A stretch of 49,128 bases of DNA, taken from positions 34,783,679 to 34,832,806 of the forward strand of contig NC_087065.1 in the NCBI RefSeq assembly GCF_963678635.1. Direction: 5' to 3'. Position 1 is the stretch's first letter. Every line of letters starts with the position of its first letter. Shown one piece after another: positions 33,623 through 42,191 of this stretch. Origin of the DNA: Symsagittifera roscoffensis (lineage: Eukaryota > Xenacoelomorpha > Acoela > Convolutidae). Under the pieces are notes generated by a model. The model saw only the letters and a program-made list of their open reading frames with translations. It did no database searches and was not told where the DNA came from. The position numbers and the translations under genes were made by a program.

Positions 33623-33919
33623 ATGTCGTGTTTGAAAATTCAAAATTTCAAAAAAATATTTTTGCCAAAAGAAAACACACAAAATGTGAGTTTAACAGGT
33701 GAGAATTTACCAAAAGAGTTATTAGACGAAATCAGTACCGGAAACGTAGAAAAAATTGTTCGGATACTTCTGACAGACAAAAACATAGCAAGATATATAA
33801 TAAAATACAAACCAAACGGCAATAGATCAGAGAGAAAAAAAGGGGATTGGTATGCAGTTGTAACTATCAACCTTGATACAAATAAGCAAAAAAAATCTTC
33901 CAGTAAACATGGAAATTGA
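33623..33919 (+). CDS. Small Polinton protein, paralogue 2 of a pair
   Basis: 98 residues. Shares with its upstream neighbour an LP-x-EL...NVE-x-I helix followed by two strands ((Y/F)(I/V)(I/V)K(Y/F)K and a second aromatic strand), the likely fold of a small alpha/beta binding domain. Lys-rich ends (NLDTNKQKKSSSKHGN). The stop at 33919 overlaps the next start (33909) by 11 nt, a compact-genome feature also seen between the integrase and minor capsid genes. Confidence 0.62.
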   Translation: MSCLKIQNFKKIFLPKENTQNVSLTGENLPKELLDEISTGNVEKIVRILLTDKNIARYIIKYKPNGNRSERKKGDWYAVVTINLDTNKQKKSSSKHGN

Positions 33920-34199
33920 AGAAACCACCACTGTTGAGAACAATGATTGCGACTTTGTAGACATTGGTGGTGCCGAACAGTCTTTATCTCACGAAAACAG
34001 ATCTTGGAAATTTTGTAATTCTGTTTCTCTTCCGTCTGCAGAAGTTGTCTTTTTCACACAAGTCTGTTTGATTTTCATTTTGCTCTCTTTATCTATTTCA
34101 AAATTGTCTTTTTACAATCTTAGTTGTGACGAGACTGCCATTTGGCTTTCAATACTATCCAGTACAGTTGGTTACATGTTACCCAATCCCAAGTTATAA
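33909..34199 (+). CDS. Polinton membrane protein with C-terminal hydrophobic segments
   Basis: I start at MEIEETTT (33909), 96 residues. An acidic, soluble N-terminal half (about 45 residues) is followed by a hydrophobic helix (VFFTQVCLIFILLSLSISKL), a short loop, and a second moderately hydrophobic segment with ETAIWLSILSSTVGYMLPNP at the very end. Small proteins with a membrane helix and a closing GY-x-LPNP are common next to the ATPase gene of animal Polintons and adintoviruses. They are plausible virion membrane or membrane-interaction proteins, but their role has not been established here. The stop precedes the ATPase ATG by two bases. Confidence 0.75.
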   Translation: MEIEETTTVENNDCDFVDIGGAEQSLSHENRSWKFCNSVSLPSAEVVFFTQVCLIFILLSLSISKLSFYNLSCDETAIWLSILSSTVGYMLPNPKL

Positions 34200-34201
34200 T
34201 A

Positions 34202-34894
34202 ATGAATAAGATCATTTCAACAAAAGATCGTCTGTTTATGTCCGTTTCAGGTCCCTCGGGATCTGGCAAAACTGATTTAATTTTTCAAATGTTTCTCAAA
34301 GGTACATTCTATCCATCATATAACAAGATATTTTATTTTTATCTTCACGATCAACCCAAATACCGTTCCTTTGTTTCTCACAACAAATTTGATATTGAAT
34401 TTATAAAATTGTCCAGCTCTGAAATTGTTAATAACTTACGGGATTGTATGATTGTCTTTGATGATACCTGTGAAGAAATTTTTAATGAAAAAGATTTTGT
34501 TAAATTAGCTACAGCAGGCCGACATAAAAATGTTCATGTTATTTATGTCAAGCACAATTTATTTCAGCAAAGTAAGCAATCACGTACAATAGATTTGAAT
34601 ACAACTCACTTAATTTTGTTCAAATCACCTCGAGACATTCAACAAATTGATTATTTAGGCAGACAGTTGAATAATGCAAAATTCCTCCGTCATGCGTATC
34701 AGTTGGCAACGAAAGAAGATTTCGGTCATCTGTTGATAGACTTGGATCCCAAAACTTCAGAATGTCTTCGTTATTCGTTAAACATAGTTCCACCATCACC
34801 AACCATTTTCTATTTACCATCCTCAAAAGCAGTTATCACATCTCTTGAAAATGAAAGAGAAAGAATTATGTATATTGAAGCAAATGCTCAATAG
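34202..34894 (+). CDS. Genome-packaging ATPase (FtsK/HerA-like, A32 type)
   Basis: It would power DNA translocation into the capsid. I choose the ATG at 34202 (MNKIISTKDR), just after the preceding stop, giving 230 residues, a normal length for Polinton ATPases. Walker A is GPSGSGKT (residues 17-24) and Walker B is MIVFDD (residues 83-88, Asp87 and Asp88). A later HVIYVKHNLF stretch fits the sensor strand of the A32 family. The frame is fully open with no breaks. It lies between the membrane protein and a small decayed gene in the right arm. It is one of four core Polinton genes that look intact. Confidence 0.93.
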   Translation: MNKIISTKDRLFMSVSGPSGSGKTDLIFQMFLKGTFYPSYNKIFYFYLHDQPKYRSFVSHNKFDIEFIKLSSSEIVNNLRDCMIVFDDTCEEIFNEKDFVKLATAGRHKNVHVIYVKHNLFQQSKQSRTIDLNTTHLILFKSPRDIQQIDYLGRQLNNAKFLRHAYQLATKEDFGHLLIDLDPKTSECLRYSLNIVPPSPTIFYLPSSKAVITSLENERERIMYIEANAQ

Positions 34895-35141
34895 TCGCCA
34901 TTGTAGATCAATTTTGACAGGAGCTGATTCAAATTTTATTTGATTTCTTTGCGATTGTTTTGTGAATGTTTTTCTGGGACATGTTCCAGCTAACAAAAGT
35001 TTCATCGAGAGTAAGAAAATACCATTTGGAAAAATTGTTGACCCTAAGTTTAGTATCCGAGAAAAACGAAAAGTTTTGGCAAACAATATTTCACTGGTTA
35101 AATCAATCGGAGAATCGTGTTACATTTACCTGAAAAACTAG
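34884..35141 (+). pseudogene. Small Polinton gene with one in-frame TGA
   Basis: The frame opens at an ATG overlapping the ATPase stop by 11 nt. It runs MLNSRHCRSILTGADSNFI, hits TGA at 34941-34943, then continues open (FLCDCFVNVFLGHVPANKSF ... IREKRKVLANNI) to TAG at 35139-35141, 85 codons in all. The LC-x-C...N-x-(F/L)-x-G-x-(V/I)P pattern with a basic KRK stretch resembles short proteins encoded beside the ATPase in other Polintons. The role is unknown. A single substitution would explain the break. Confidence 0.55.
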
Positions 35142-35151
35142 AACCTCAGGC

Positions 35152-36025
35152 ATGTATGCTGAAGAATTCATCCTCATTCCTCGAAAAACATATGCTCCAG
35201 ATGAAAAAACTGCACCACAATCTCAAATCCTTCATAATCCATTAATTAACGACAAATCATCTCAACTCAATTACATACAACGATTTCGAGAACGAAATAT
35301 CAGCCGTGACTCTCCACCACCATTAAACCCAACATCTCCTATTCCTTTAACCTCTAATAATGTAGTACCAAATCTGCACCGAAAAAGAAATTTATCTGCT
35401 CTTACTAATTTCAGTGATGATGGTGATGATGAAGCAGAAAAAAATTTTGAATCATACAATTCACTGCAGCAAACAAGCTCAAAGAGAACAGAAAAAAACG
35501 ATGAAAAAAGTAATGGAAAAACCGCTGAAGTGTTTCGAAAGGTTATGGAATCCATTCAAGAGCTATTGGAAGCTAATAAATTGGAAAGCGCAAACATCGT
35601 GCTAAAGCAGTTGTTCAAAGTTGAATCCTTGACTTTAGACGTTGACGGATATGTTTTAATTCAAGGAAAACCAACACTCGTTAAAATTGAATCTTTTTTG
35701 TACGATACACAGCAAAACACAAAAAAAACTTGAGGGTGTTTTTTATCCACAAATTTTGAAAGAACTGAATCTTGATCCTAGCTTAGTGTCCAACACTTAT
35801 GCCAAACAGATTCTCCGCTCGCTTAAGAGCGAAGCAGCTAAGCCCTTCTCAACTTCTTCCTCCTTCGTCTCCGACGACAACCCGACAACTGAGTACTCGA
35901 AGAGATCTAAACCCTCCTCTTCGAAGACTCGATCGACAACTCTCAAACCCAAAACCAAGCAATCCGACAAAAGAAAGAAAAACCCAGAAAAAAGAATTTT
36001 TCCCCACCACCAACGACGACGATGA
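35152..36025 (+). pseudogene. Polinton structural/accessory protein with frameshift in an A8 run
   Basis: The first part (35152-35733) opens MYAEEFILIPRKTY, has a disordered Pro/Ser/Asp-rich middle, a helical stretch (VFRKVMESIQELLEANKLES) and reaches VDGYVLIQGKPTLV. It is then cut off by TGA just after a run of eight A (35721-35728). A +1 frame change in that run restores a continuing protein (LEGVFYPQILKELNLDPSLV ... QILRSLKSEA), ending in a Ser/Lys-rich tail at 36025. Proteins beginning with an (I/V)LIPR motif and ending in this kind of domain precede the integrase or capsid block in other Polintons. A one-base homopolymer change, real or a sequencing error, explains the break. Confidence 0.68.
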
Positions 36026-37038
36026 CGACGATGATAAAAACTATGAAAGCAGTAAAGAATCGTTTGCGACGACGTCAACAAAAGAATGGAAATCCTACTA
36101 TCAGTGAAGAAAAGAAACTCAAATTACTCTACACGAAAGGTCCAGCTGCATTTGGTAGCGTTAAAAATTTAACAAATGCTAGTCAACTCTCACCAAAAAA
36201 AGTTAAAAAATTTCTGAGATCTCAATCATCACATACAAAGTATGGATTGTTTCGTAAAACATATCCTCGGCTAAAAGTGATTGTTAACGATATCAACGAA
36301 ATTTGGTCTCTTGACTTGGCTTATGTTGATAAATTGGCTAAATATAACCGAGGGGTACGATATTTGTTAGTTGCTGTCAATTGTCTCTCTCGCTACTTAC
36401 GAGTGGAACCCCTGAAGACCAAATATGCTAAGGAAACAACCGAAGCTTTCAAAAAAATGATCAAAACAAAACAACCAAAAAAAGTTTGGGTTGACAAAGG
36501 CACCGAGTTTAAAGGAGAGTTCGAAAAGTTATGTACTAAACGAGAAATCATCAAATACAATACTCACAGTGAAAAAAAATCAGCGTTTGCCGAAAGAAAC
36601 ATTCGATCGCTGAAAAGTATTATGTACAAATACTTGGAGTTTGAATGGACTTACAGTTATATTGAAAAATTACAAAGTTTTGTTCAAACGATTAACTCAC
36701 GCGTTAATAGAGTAACAAAATTGGCTCCAAACAAGGTCACAAGAAAACATGTACCTGCTTTAGTTTCATTAATTGCAAACAGTTCATCGAAGTTGGTACA
36801 GAAACCAAAATTTTATGTTGGTGACTATGTGCGAATAGCGAAGACTGACTTGCCTTTTAGAAAAGGTTACAAGCAGATTTTTACAGACGAATTTTTTGAA
36901 ATAGTTGCCATTCCTACTGTAAACCCTCCAACATACAGTCTCATTGATGCGGAAAAGGAAGAAATCAGCGGAAAATTTTTTGAAAAAGAACTTAGTTTAA
37001 TTGGAAACAAAGCTGATTATAACGAAAATGGGCAGTGA
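36022..37038 (+). CDS. int: Polinton integrase (retroviral-type DDE recombinase)
   Basis: It inserts the element and creates the 6-bp duplication. The protein has 338 residues. The catalytic core carries Asp98 (IWSLDLAYVD), Asp158 (VWVDKGTEFKG) and Glu191 (SAFAERNIRSLKS), so D-x59-D-x32-E, near the usual Polinton spacing. A C-terminal SH3-like segment (FYVGDYVRIAKTDLPFRKGY, about 270-290) follows, as in retroviral integrases; no chromodomain is obvious. The N-terminus is basic (NRLRRRQQ), and I do not see an HHCC zinc finger. The frame is fully open. It overlaps the previous gene by 4 nt and the minor capsid gene by 11 nt. Confidence 0.94.
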   Translation: MTTMIKTMKAVKNRLRRRQQKNGNPTISEEKKLKLLYTKGPAAFGSVKNLTNASQLSPKKVKKFLRSQSSHTKYGLFRKTYPRLKVIVNDINEIWSLDLAYVDKLAKYNRGVRYLLVAVNCLSRYLRVEPLKTKYAKETTEAFKKMIKTKQPKKVWVDKGTEFKGEFEKLCTKREIIKYNTHSEKKSAFAERNIRSLKSIMYKYLEFEWTYSYIEKLQSFVQTINSRVNRVTKLAPNKVTRKHVPALVSLIANSSSKLVQKPKFYVGDYVRIAKTDLPFRKGYKQIFTDEFFEIVAIPTVNPPTYSLIDAEKEEISGKFFEKELSLIGNKADYNENGQ

Positions 37039-37897
37039 TGAGTTTACTGTACATTTGATTTCAACAGCATCAATGGATTATTTCCCAGACAACACTTTGG
37101 CCAGTTTTAGAAATTTTTGTAAAGAAGAAATAGCTTTAGACGGAGATTGGCGAGTTGCTCTCTCAGAAATAATTTTCCCCACAAAATTAAACAATGTTAC
37201 TGATGAGGAATTTACGTACTTCAGATCATCCGAAGTAGTAGCCAGTAAATCCAACGCTGGCAATCGGAATACAATTTCCAGACCCTACTATGGCGAAAAA
37301 GTTTTAATCAAATCAGGAGAGTACCCTTTTATAGAACAATTGATTAATGAGATAAAAACAAAACTCAAAGACAAAATTCATTTTGATGCGAGTCCTCAAA
37401 AAATCACGATTAGCATGAGCATTTGGATGAACGCAAATGAAGGAATCTCATTCCCAAGTCCCCAAATACCCAGTCTGTTAGGCTACAATGCAAAGCTTGA
37501 TGAGAACGGTGAATATCACATTGGTTACAAAATGATACCCTCCTTCGATGCATCTTATGAGGGAAACGAACTGTACGAATCTCATTTCCCATATGACTTA
37601 TCAAGTGGGACAAGTCTAATTTTTGTCTATATTGACATTATTCAATACCAAACTGTTGGTGATGCAAAGGCCCCATTGTTACGCGTCATTGATTCAAATA
37701 GACGGATCAAAAACGGTAGTGCCTGCAGCATTGAACCTAATCATCGAAAAAACTTCACTAATTTAGACTACAAAAAGTTATTCACTTCATCTGTACAATC
37801 AATATCGGTACAGTTGCGCACAGAAACTGGAAGACTAGTGCCCTTTGCAGGAACTGGTAAAGTTGTGTTGACTCTAAAATTCAAGCGCTTTGATTGA
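37028..37897 (+). CDS. Minor capsid (penton) protein, single jelly roll
   Basis: 289 residues from MGSDEFTVHL (ATG at 37028, overlapping the integrase stop). The early GDWRVALSEIIFPTKLNNVT block is the conserved hallmark of Polinton minor capsid proteins, whose structure was predicted to be a penton-like single jelly roll at capsid vertices. Other strand-rich stretches (KITISMSIWMN, SLIFVYIDIIQYQTVGDAKA, PLLRVI) and a closing KVVLTLKFKRF agree. The frame is open and the length normal. It is followed after 6 bases by the core protein and then the major capsid gene, the usual order of the capsid block. Confidence 0.9.
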   Translation: MGSDEFTVHLISTASMDYFPDNTLASFRNFCKEEIALDGDWRVALSEIIFPTKLNNVTDEEFTYFRSSEVVASKSNAGNRNTISRPYYGEKVLIKSGEYPFIEQLINEIKTKLKDKIHFDASPQKITISMSIWMNANEGISFPSPQIPSLLGYNAKLDENGEYHIGYKMIPSFDASYEGNELYESHFPYDLSSGTSLIFVYIDIIQYQTVGDAKAPLLRVIDSNRRIKNGSACSIEPNHRKNFTNLDYKKLFTSSVQSISVQLRTETGRLVPFAGTGKVVLTLKFKRFD

Positions 37898-37903
37898 AAA
37901 CCA

Positions 37904-38326
37904 ATGGAACAATATTATGCAAAGCAAGCTTCACTTCCTCATTTCTCTGGACACTACCGACAACGCGGCAGTGGATTTGGCGCTTTGGCTGCTGGTATTG
38001 GTCGTGTTGCTATACCGTCTGCACGACGGGTTATTCTACCGGCTGCGAAAAAACTGGGCAGAGAACTTTTGATGAGTGCAGCGCCAGAACTAATTGATGT
38101 CGCTATGAAAAAGAAGTCTCCTAAACAAGCATTGAAAAACACTGTCACAAAAACTGCAAGAAAACAACTCGGTGGTCGTAAACGTCGTCGGCGAAAGACA
38201 CCAATGAATGGATTACGAAGAAGAAGGTCAGTAGGGGCTCGAAAAAGAAAAACAACCATTCGAAGAAAAACCAGACCAGTGAGAAGTCGAGCAGATTTTT
38301 TCTCAAACATCAAAAATGATCGCTAA
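37904..38326 (+). CDS. Basic core-like / pX-like virion protein
   Basis: 140 residues. The N-terminal third is Gly/Ala-rich and amphipathic (GSGFGALAAGIGRVAIPSAR), followed by a helical part (GRELLMSAAPELIDVAMKKK) and a strongly basic C-terminal half (GGRKRRRRKT, RRRRSVGARKRKTTIRRKTR). A small basic protein between the minor and major capsid genes matches the adenovirus core/pX-like and membrane-active proteins reported for adintoviruses and Polintons. It probably binds packaged DNA and may act in membrane disruption. I did not find a clean adenain cleavage consensus. It overlaps the next start by 11 nt. Confidence 0.82.
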   Translation: MEQYYAKQASLPHFSGHYRQRGSGFGALAAGIGRVAIPSARRVILPAAKKLGRELLMSAAPELIDVAMKKKSPKQALKNTVTKTARKQLGGRKRRRRKTPMNGLRRRRSVGARKRKTTIRRKTRPVRSRADFFSNIKNDR

Positions 38327-39623
38327 TTTGTTACCCAATGAAGCTACCCATAGCTCTCTGGATTTGTTTGAAAAACAACCTCTTTTGATTACTTTTGAAA
38401 ACGCTTTTGATCAAAAAATTGGACCTGTCTATTCACCCAATGGACCAATGCTTGAATTTGAAATCACCGGTGACCGTAATAATTTTGTTGACCTGCAAAA
38501 AATTTATTTGGAAATACGATGCAAAGTAACGCAATCAAATGGAGCTGATCTGCGATACGACAACACTGATCCTACTGTGTCTGATTCACCGTTCCTCGTA
38601 AACAACTCCCTGTATTCCCTTTTCTCTGACTGTACCCTCTCTGCTAATGGACTCAAAATCTCAAATGCCAATAGTAATTTTGCGCATAAAAGCTTTATTG
38701 GAACAGAATTTTCTAACAGCAAAGGAGCCAATGATTCATGGCTTAAGTGTCAGGGATATCGTTTTGAAAACAATCCCGCTGCAATAGATGCAGCTGATTT
38801 CACATCTCAACGAGAACTGGTCCGTGAATCGAGGGAAATTTGGTTCTATGGACCCGCTGGAGTTGATTTTTTCACATGTGACAAGCATTTGTTGAGCGGT
38901 GTTACCCTCAGACTTTCCTACAGACGTTCTCATGAAGACTTTCTCATTATATCGGAAGATGCTGCCAAGCATTACAAGCTGCAAATACTCGAAGCGAACC
39001 TATATGTTAGAAAAATGACTGTGAATGACCATGTGCTCTCTGCCATTGAATCAACTTTGCTCAAAACTCCTGCGAACTACCCATATCAAGAATAAATTAC
39101 AAAAACATTTCTTGCAACAGCTGGTCAGCGCAGCTGGCAACAGGAAGATATTTTTGCTCGTGAACCGGTGAGACAAATTATCATAGCATTGAACACAAAT
39201 AATGCATTTCTAGGAACAAACCGAACGAATCCTTTTCATTATCAAAAATTTGGATTGGAGCAAGTTACTTTGAGACGAAATGGTTTACCAATAGCAAGTA
39301 CACCAATCAGTACACAAGATCATAAACGTCTCTTCTTCAACACACTATCAGCGCTGGGTTTGTTGCACTGCGGGCTGGGAATCACTCTGGATAACTACCA
39401 ACAGCACTTTATTATGTGTTTTGATCTCACTAGCACACAGCAGGCAGCTCATGACTTCTTGCATCCAGAACTTACTAACTGCTCAGTTTCACTCGATCTT
39501 CAATTCTCAAACGCTTTGACAGCAAACCTGGAAATTTTTGTTTGGGGTATACGCTCATCCAATGTATTTATTACCTCCGACCGCAAAGTTACAAAGAACG
39601 TCCTTCCCATTTCGATAGTCTGA
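38316..39623 (+). pseudogene. Major capsid protein (double jelly roll) with one in-frame TAA
   Basis: It would form the hexon-like trimeric capsomers. The frame runs from 38316 through a TAA at 39093-39095 (codon 260) and stays in the same frame to the stop at 39623, 435 codons in all, the usual length for Polinton MCPs. Before the TAA: PLLITFENAFDQKIGPVYSP and FVDLQKIYLEIRCKV. After it: ITKTFLATAGQRSW, then NPFHYQKFGLEQVTLRRNG, FNTLSALGL, FDLTSTQQAAHDFLHPEL, all conserved MCP landmarks. The only lesion is the single nonsense codon, so it is either a very young pseudogene, a read-through codon or an assembly error. It lies between the core protein and the protease. Confidence 0.93.
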
Positions 39624-39625
39624 AA

Positions 39626-40058
39626 ATGGATGAAACCCAGTTGCAGGACCTCATTCAGAATTGTAAACATCTGAAATATAAGTTTTTTGGAGTATTTTCC
39701 ACCTCACATCCCAAACAATATCTTTATGATTGTGAACACTTCAAAATCAGATTCTCCGGGGACACATTGGATTGTGATATGCAACAGAAGAAATGTTTTA
39801 TACTTCGCTGATCCTCTCGGTCTTCCTCTTTGGCAGTACACCAATCTGTATAAACGATTGAACGAGAATTTTCATCAGGTGACTGAATTGATGACAAACT
39901 TTCCCATGCAAGACTCAAACTCTACCATGTGCGGTTCTTTTTGTATTTATATTGCACATTTGATTTTTGATAAAATCTTTAATGGTGATGCTTCTGATTT
40001 TGTTTACATAACTGATCATGTTTTGAAATGTTTCCTAACTCTCATGCTTACCCATTAA
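39626..40058 (+). pseudogene. Adenain-like cysteine protease with frameshift
   Basis: It would mature virion proteins. The start at 39626 (MDETQLQDLI) runs to KFFGVFSTSHP, after which the family pattern continues in the next frame (+1), with the change near 39705-39725. The second frame gives the catalytic set: His in PGTHWIV (residue 27 of the 39687 frame), acidic partner in YFADPLG (Asp42), oxyanion Gln in MQDSNS (Gln75) and nucleophile Cys in MCGSFC (Cys82). This is the C5 adenovirus-type H-D/E-C arrangement seen in Polintons. The protease starts two bases after the MCP stop. A single-base indel explains the break. Confidence 0.88.
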
Positions 40059-40953
40059 CTAACCATTTAATATGGTTGATTTATACATTTTACAATTTAA
40101 TTTTGAACAATACATTCTTTTAGTAATTGAAATTTTACCCAATTGTTAACTGAATAGCAGTAAGTCGAGAAGTTAAGCTTTTTATCAAAGTGAGAAAAAA
40201 AGTACAAAATCGATCTATGGGGGGATATCACCATACCAGCAACTGTTGCCTCCTTTCAGTACAATTTCCGGACGGGTTTCGAAACGCCGCCTTTCGGCTG
40301 AGAGTCGAGCGCCATGCGTTTTCCTCTACTCGGACCCCAAGAAATTTTGTTCTACTTCAATTTTATAGTAACAAGTTAGGTACAAGTCTTAGAAATGATT
40401 GCAGCAAAATTAATGGGCACTTTTGGCTTTCATCAGTGTTCTCGTTTTTCAAGATCTTTAGACACTTCAACCTTTTAGCTCTTTCAATCTTTCTATAAAA
40501 TCAAAGCTTTTGTCATAGATTTCAGACGTTTATTTTTCAGTCTCCTGTAGACACGGAAAATGGAAATGTCGAAATTTTCAAGCCAATTTCATTATTTTAG
40601 AGTTTTCAGTGTTTCGTAATTTTTCCTTATTTTTTAGCTTCTTTTGTCTTAAAGTAATTTTTCATTCTTATTTTGGTCAAATTAATTTTTGTCTAAATAG
40701 AGGTGGCGGCCGCCGCACTTGACGAATTTTCCTTTCTTCGAGATTCAGCAATAAAACATGCATTTTTGAAGGAAATCGGTCACCGCAGCCAACAGTTAAG
40801 CTACGCTGCCAAAATCTTGTGCTTTCCTATATACCATATAGTTTGGTCGCATATAATAGGTATATAACGCCATTTTACATGTAAACAAGCCAATACCCCC
40901 AAACTTTAGAAGGGAAAACATGCACCGACCAAAACCTAATTCCATTCCCGTTT
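40059..40953. other. Spacer between protease and right TIR, nothing recognised
   Basis: About 0.9 kb with no supported gene. The 102-codon frame at 40190-40498 is not recognised and has no good context. It probably holds the 3' UTR of the right-arm transcripts. Confidence 0.5.
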
Positions 40954-41217
40954 CCACAACGTTCAGTGGGAATACTCAATAATATACCGAAGTTTTACAT
41001 GAGGACTATTAGGTATAAAACTATACATGGTGACAATTAGGATTATTACATAGTGACCATTAGGTATAAAATTATACATGGTGACAATTAGGATTATTAC
41101 ATGGTGACCATTGCTGATCATTTAATACATGGTGACCATTATGATTTATACCTAATGGTCATCCATGTATGACAACCCCCCCCCCCCCCGATCCTAACGC
41201 ACTATATGCATACTACT
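40954..41217 (-). repeat. Right terminal inverted repeat of the Polinton
   Basis: 264 bp, the reverse complement of 23013-23225, ending gcatactact with a run of 14 C at 41176-41189. It has one additional 51-bp internal unit (one more round of the taggtataaa / catggtgacaa pair) compared with the left repeat. The element's final CT is followed by the aattat duplication. Confidence 0.95.
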
Positions 41218-41223
41218 AATTAT
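41218..41223. repeat. Polinton target-site duplication, right (aattat)
   Basis: Exact copy of 23007-23012. After it the host repeat continues (cttaaaagtggactc), as in the uninterrupted copy near 46134. Confidence 0.95.
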
Positions 41224-41771
41224 CTTAAAAGTGGACTCATTTTTTTCTGCCGCTCTTAGCCTGGATTTTGAAAACAAGTATGTCGCAAGTTGGGCGGACT
41301 GGTTTACTGAAGTTTGAAGCCTAGACTGCAGGTGCAGATTTGTCTCAGCCAAATAGCTGAGAAATAAATCAATCTTTATTTTCCCCACTCGCTCAGTCGA
41401 GTGGAATTATTTTCCTTTTTTATTTATCACTAATTTTTCTTTAAGCAAAAAATACTTTTGAAAAAAAAACATATAACATTCCAGAACTGACAGAGGTAGG
41501 ATGTTAATGTTTTCCTGTAACTTAAATTAATATAACTTAAGCTAAACACCTCAAACCTATTTTGGTATTTAAGACAGTTGTTCATCCACTTTTAACTCAC
41601 TAATACCTATTTAATCAACCCTATTAATTAATCTGTTTTTATAAATATCTTTTTAACTTTAGGACGAGATCGACTATGATCTATGATATAATTTAAATGA
41701 GTCTTATAGTTTAAGTTACTAAGAGAAACAAAGGGATCTAACAACCGACCCCCACGTTTCTCTTAATAAAA
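41224..41771. repeat. Right part of the LTR-like repeat split by the Polinton
   Basis: Matches 46134-46585 and 46908-47177 in order, with the insertion differences noted there. Landmarks are agcctggattttgaaaa, gggcggactggtttactg, cactcgctcagtcgagtgg, tttaagacagttgttc and aaagggatctaacaa. The shared sequence stops after tttctctta near 41767. Confidence 0.75.
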
Positions 41772-42191
41772 CTGGTGCGGTTTGACTAGAGAACTAACCC
41801 TTGCTAAATAAATTTATAGGTCTGAAAACAAAATAATTATTTGTAGTTATTGCAAACATTAGGAAAGTGAGTTTCTGTTAGTCAGTTTCCAACTTCAAAA
41901 AGCTATGAGACAGAGGTTATCTATCTTTAGGGCCCGCAATCTAATTGACCGCCCTATTGCCAGATAATTCTAGATAGAGTTAAGTTTATAAATATCTTCT
42001 CTATTGCTCATCAGTATTTTACAAATCTCTGCTAACTTTATCTCATGACATTTTAACTTTAACTTATTATTATAATAACTATTATATACCAAAAAAGGAA
42101 ACGTTCTCTGACCAAATCATCTAGTAAAAACATAAAATTCAGACAAGTTAACAAACGAACCCAAACGTTTCTCTCGGTAAACTACTACTAC

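Larger units (their letters stand above)
23013..41217. mobile_element. Polinton/Maverick (adintovirus-like integrated element), 18.2 kb
   Basis: It is bounded by inverted repeats starting agtagtatgc and ending gcatactact, and by 6-bp aattat duplications. It encodes the defining set: protein-primed DNA polymerase B, retroviral-type integrase, packaging ATPase, single-jelly-roll minor capsid protein, double-jelly-roll major capsid protein and adenovirus-type protease, plus about ten accessory genes. Genes in the left arm read minus and in the right arm plus, diverging near 30350-30840. PolB, the major capsid protein, the protease and two others carry breaks, so this copy is unlikely to act alone. 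The near-identical inverted repeats and many open frames suggest fairly recent insertion. Confidence 0.97.

Noticed and set aside
35719-35735. Programmed -1 ribosomal frameshift at the A-run
   Set aside because: The downstream protein is in the +1 frame relative to the upstream one, so a -1 slip would not join them.
35797-36081. Antisense and alternative frames around the integrase start
   Set aside because: Produced by repetitive Ser/Lys/Asp codons in the true gene; no recognisable protein.
37954-38313. Antisense 119-residue frame over the core protein gene
   Set aside because: Shadow of a strongly biased basic gene on the opposite strand; no independent support.
25167-39095. TAA read as a sense codon (variant genetic code)
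   Set aside because: TAA ends many other genes here, including both spliced host genes, and the small gene at 34884 is broken by TGA, so decay or error is simpler.
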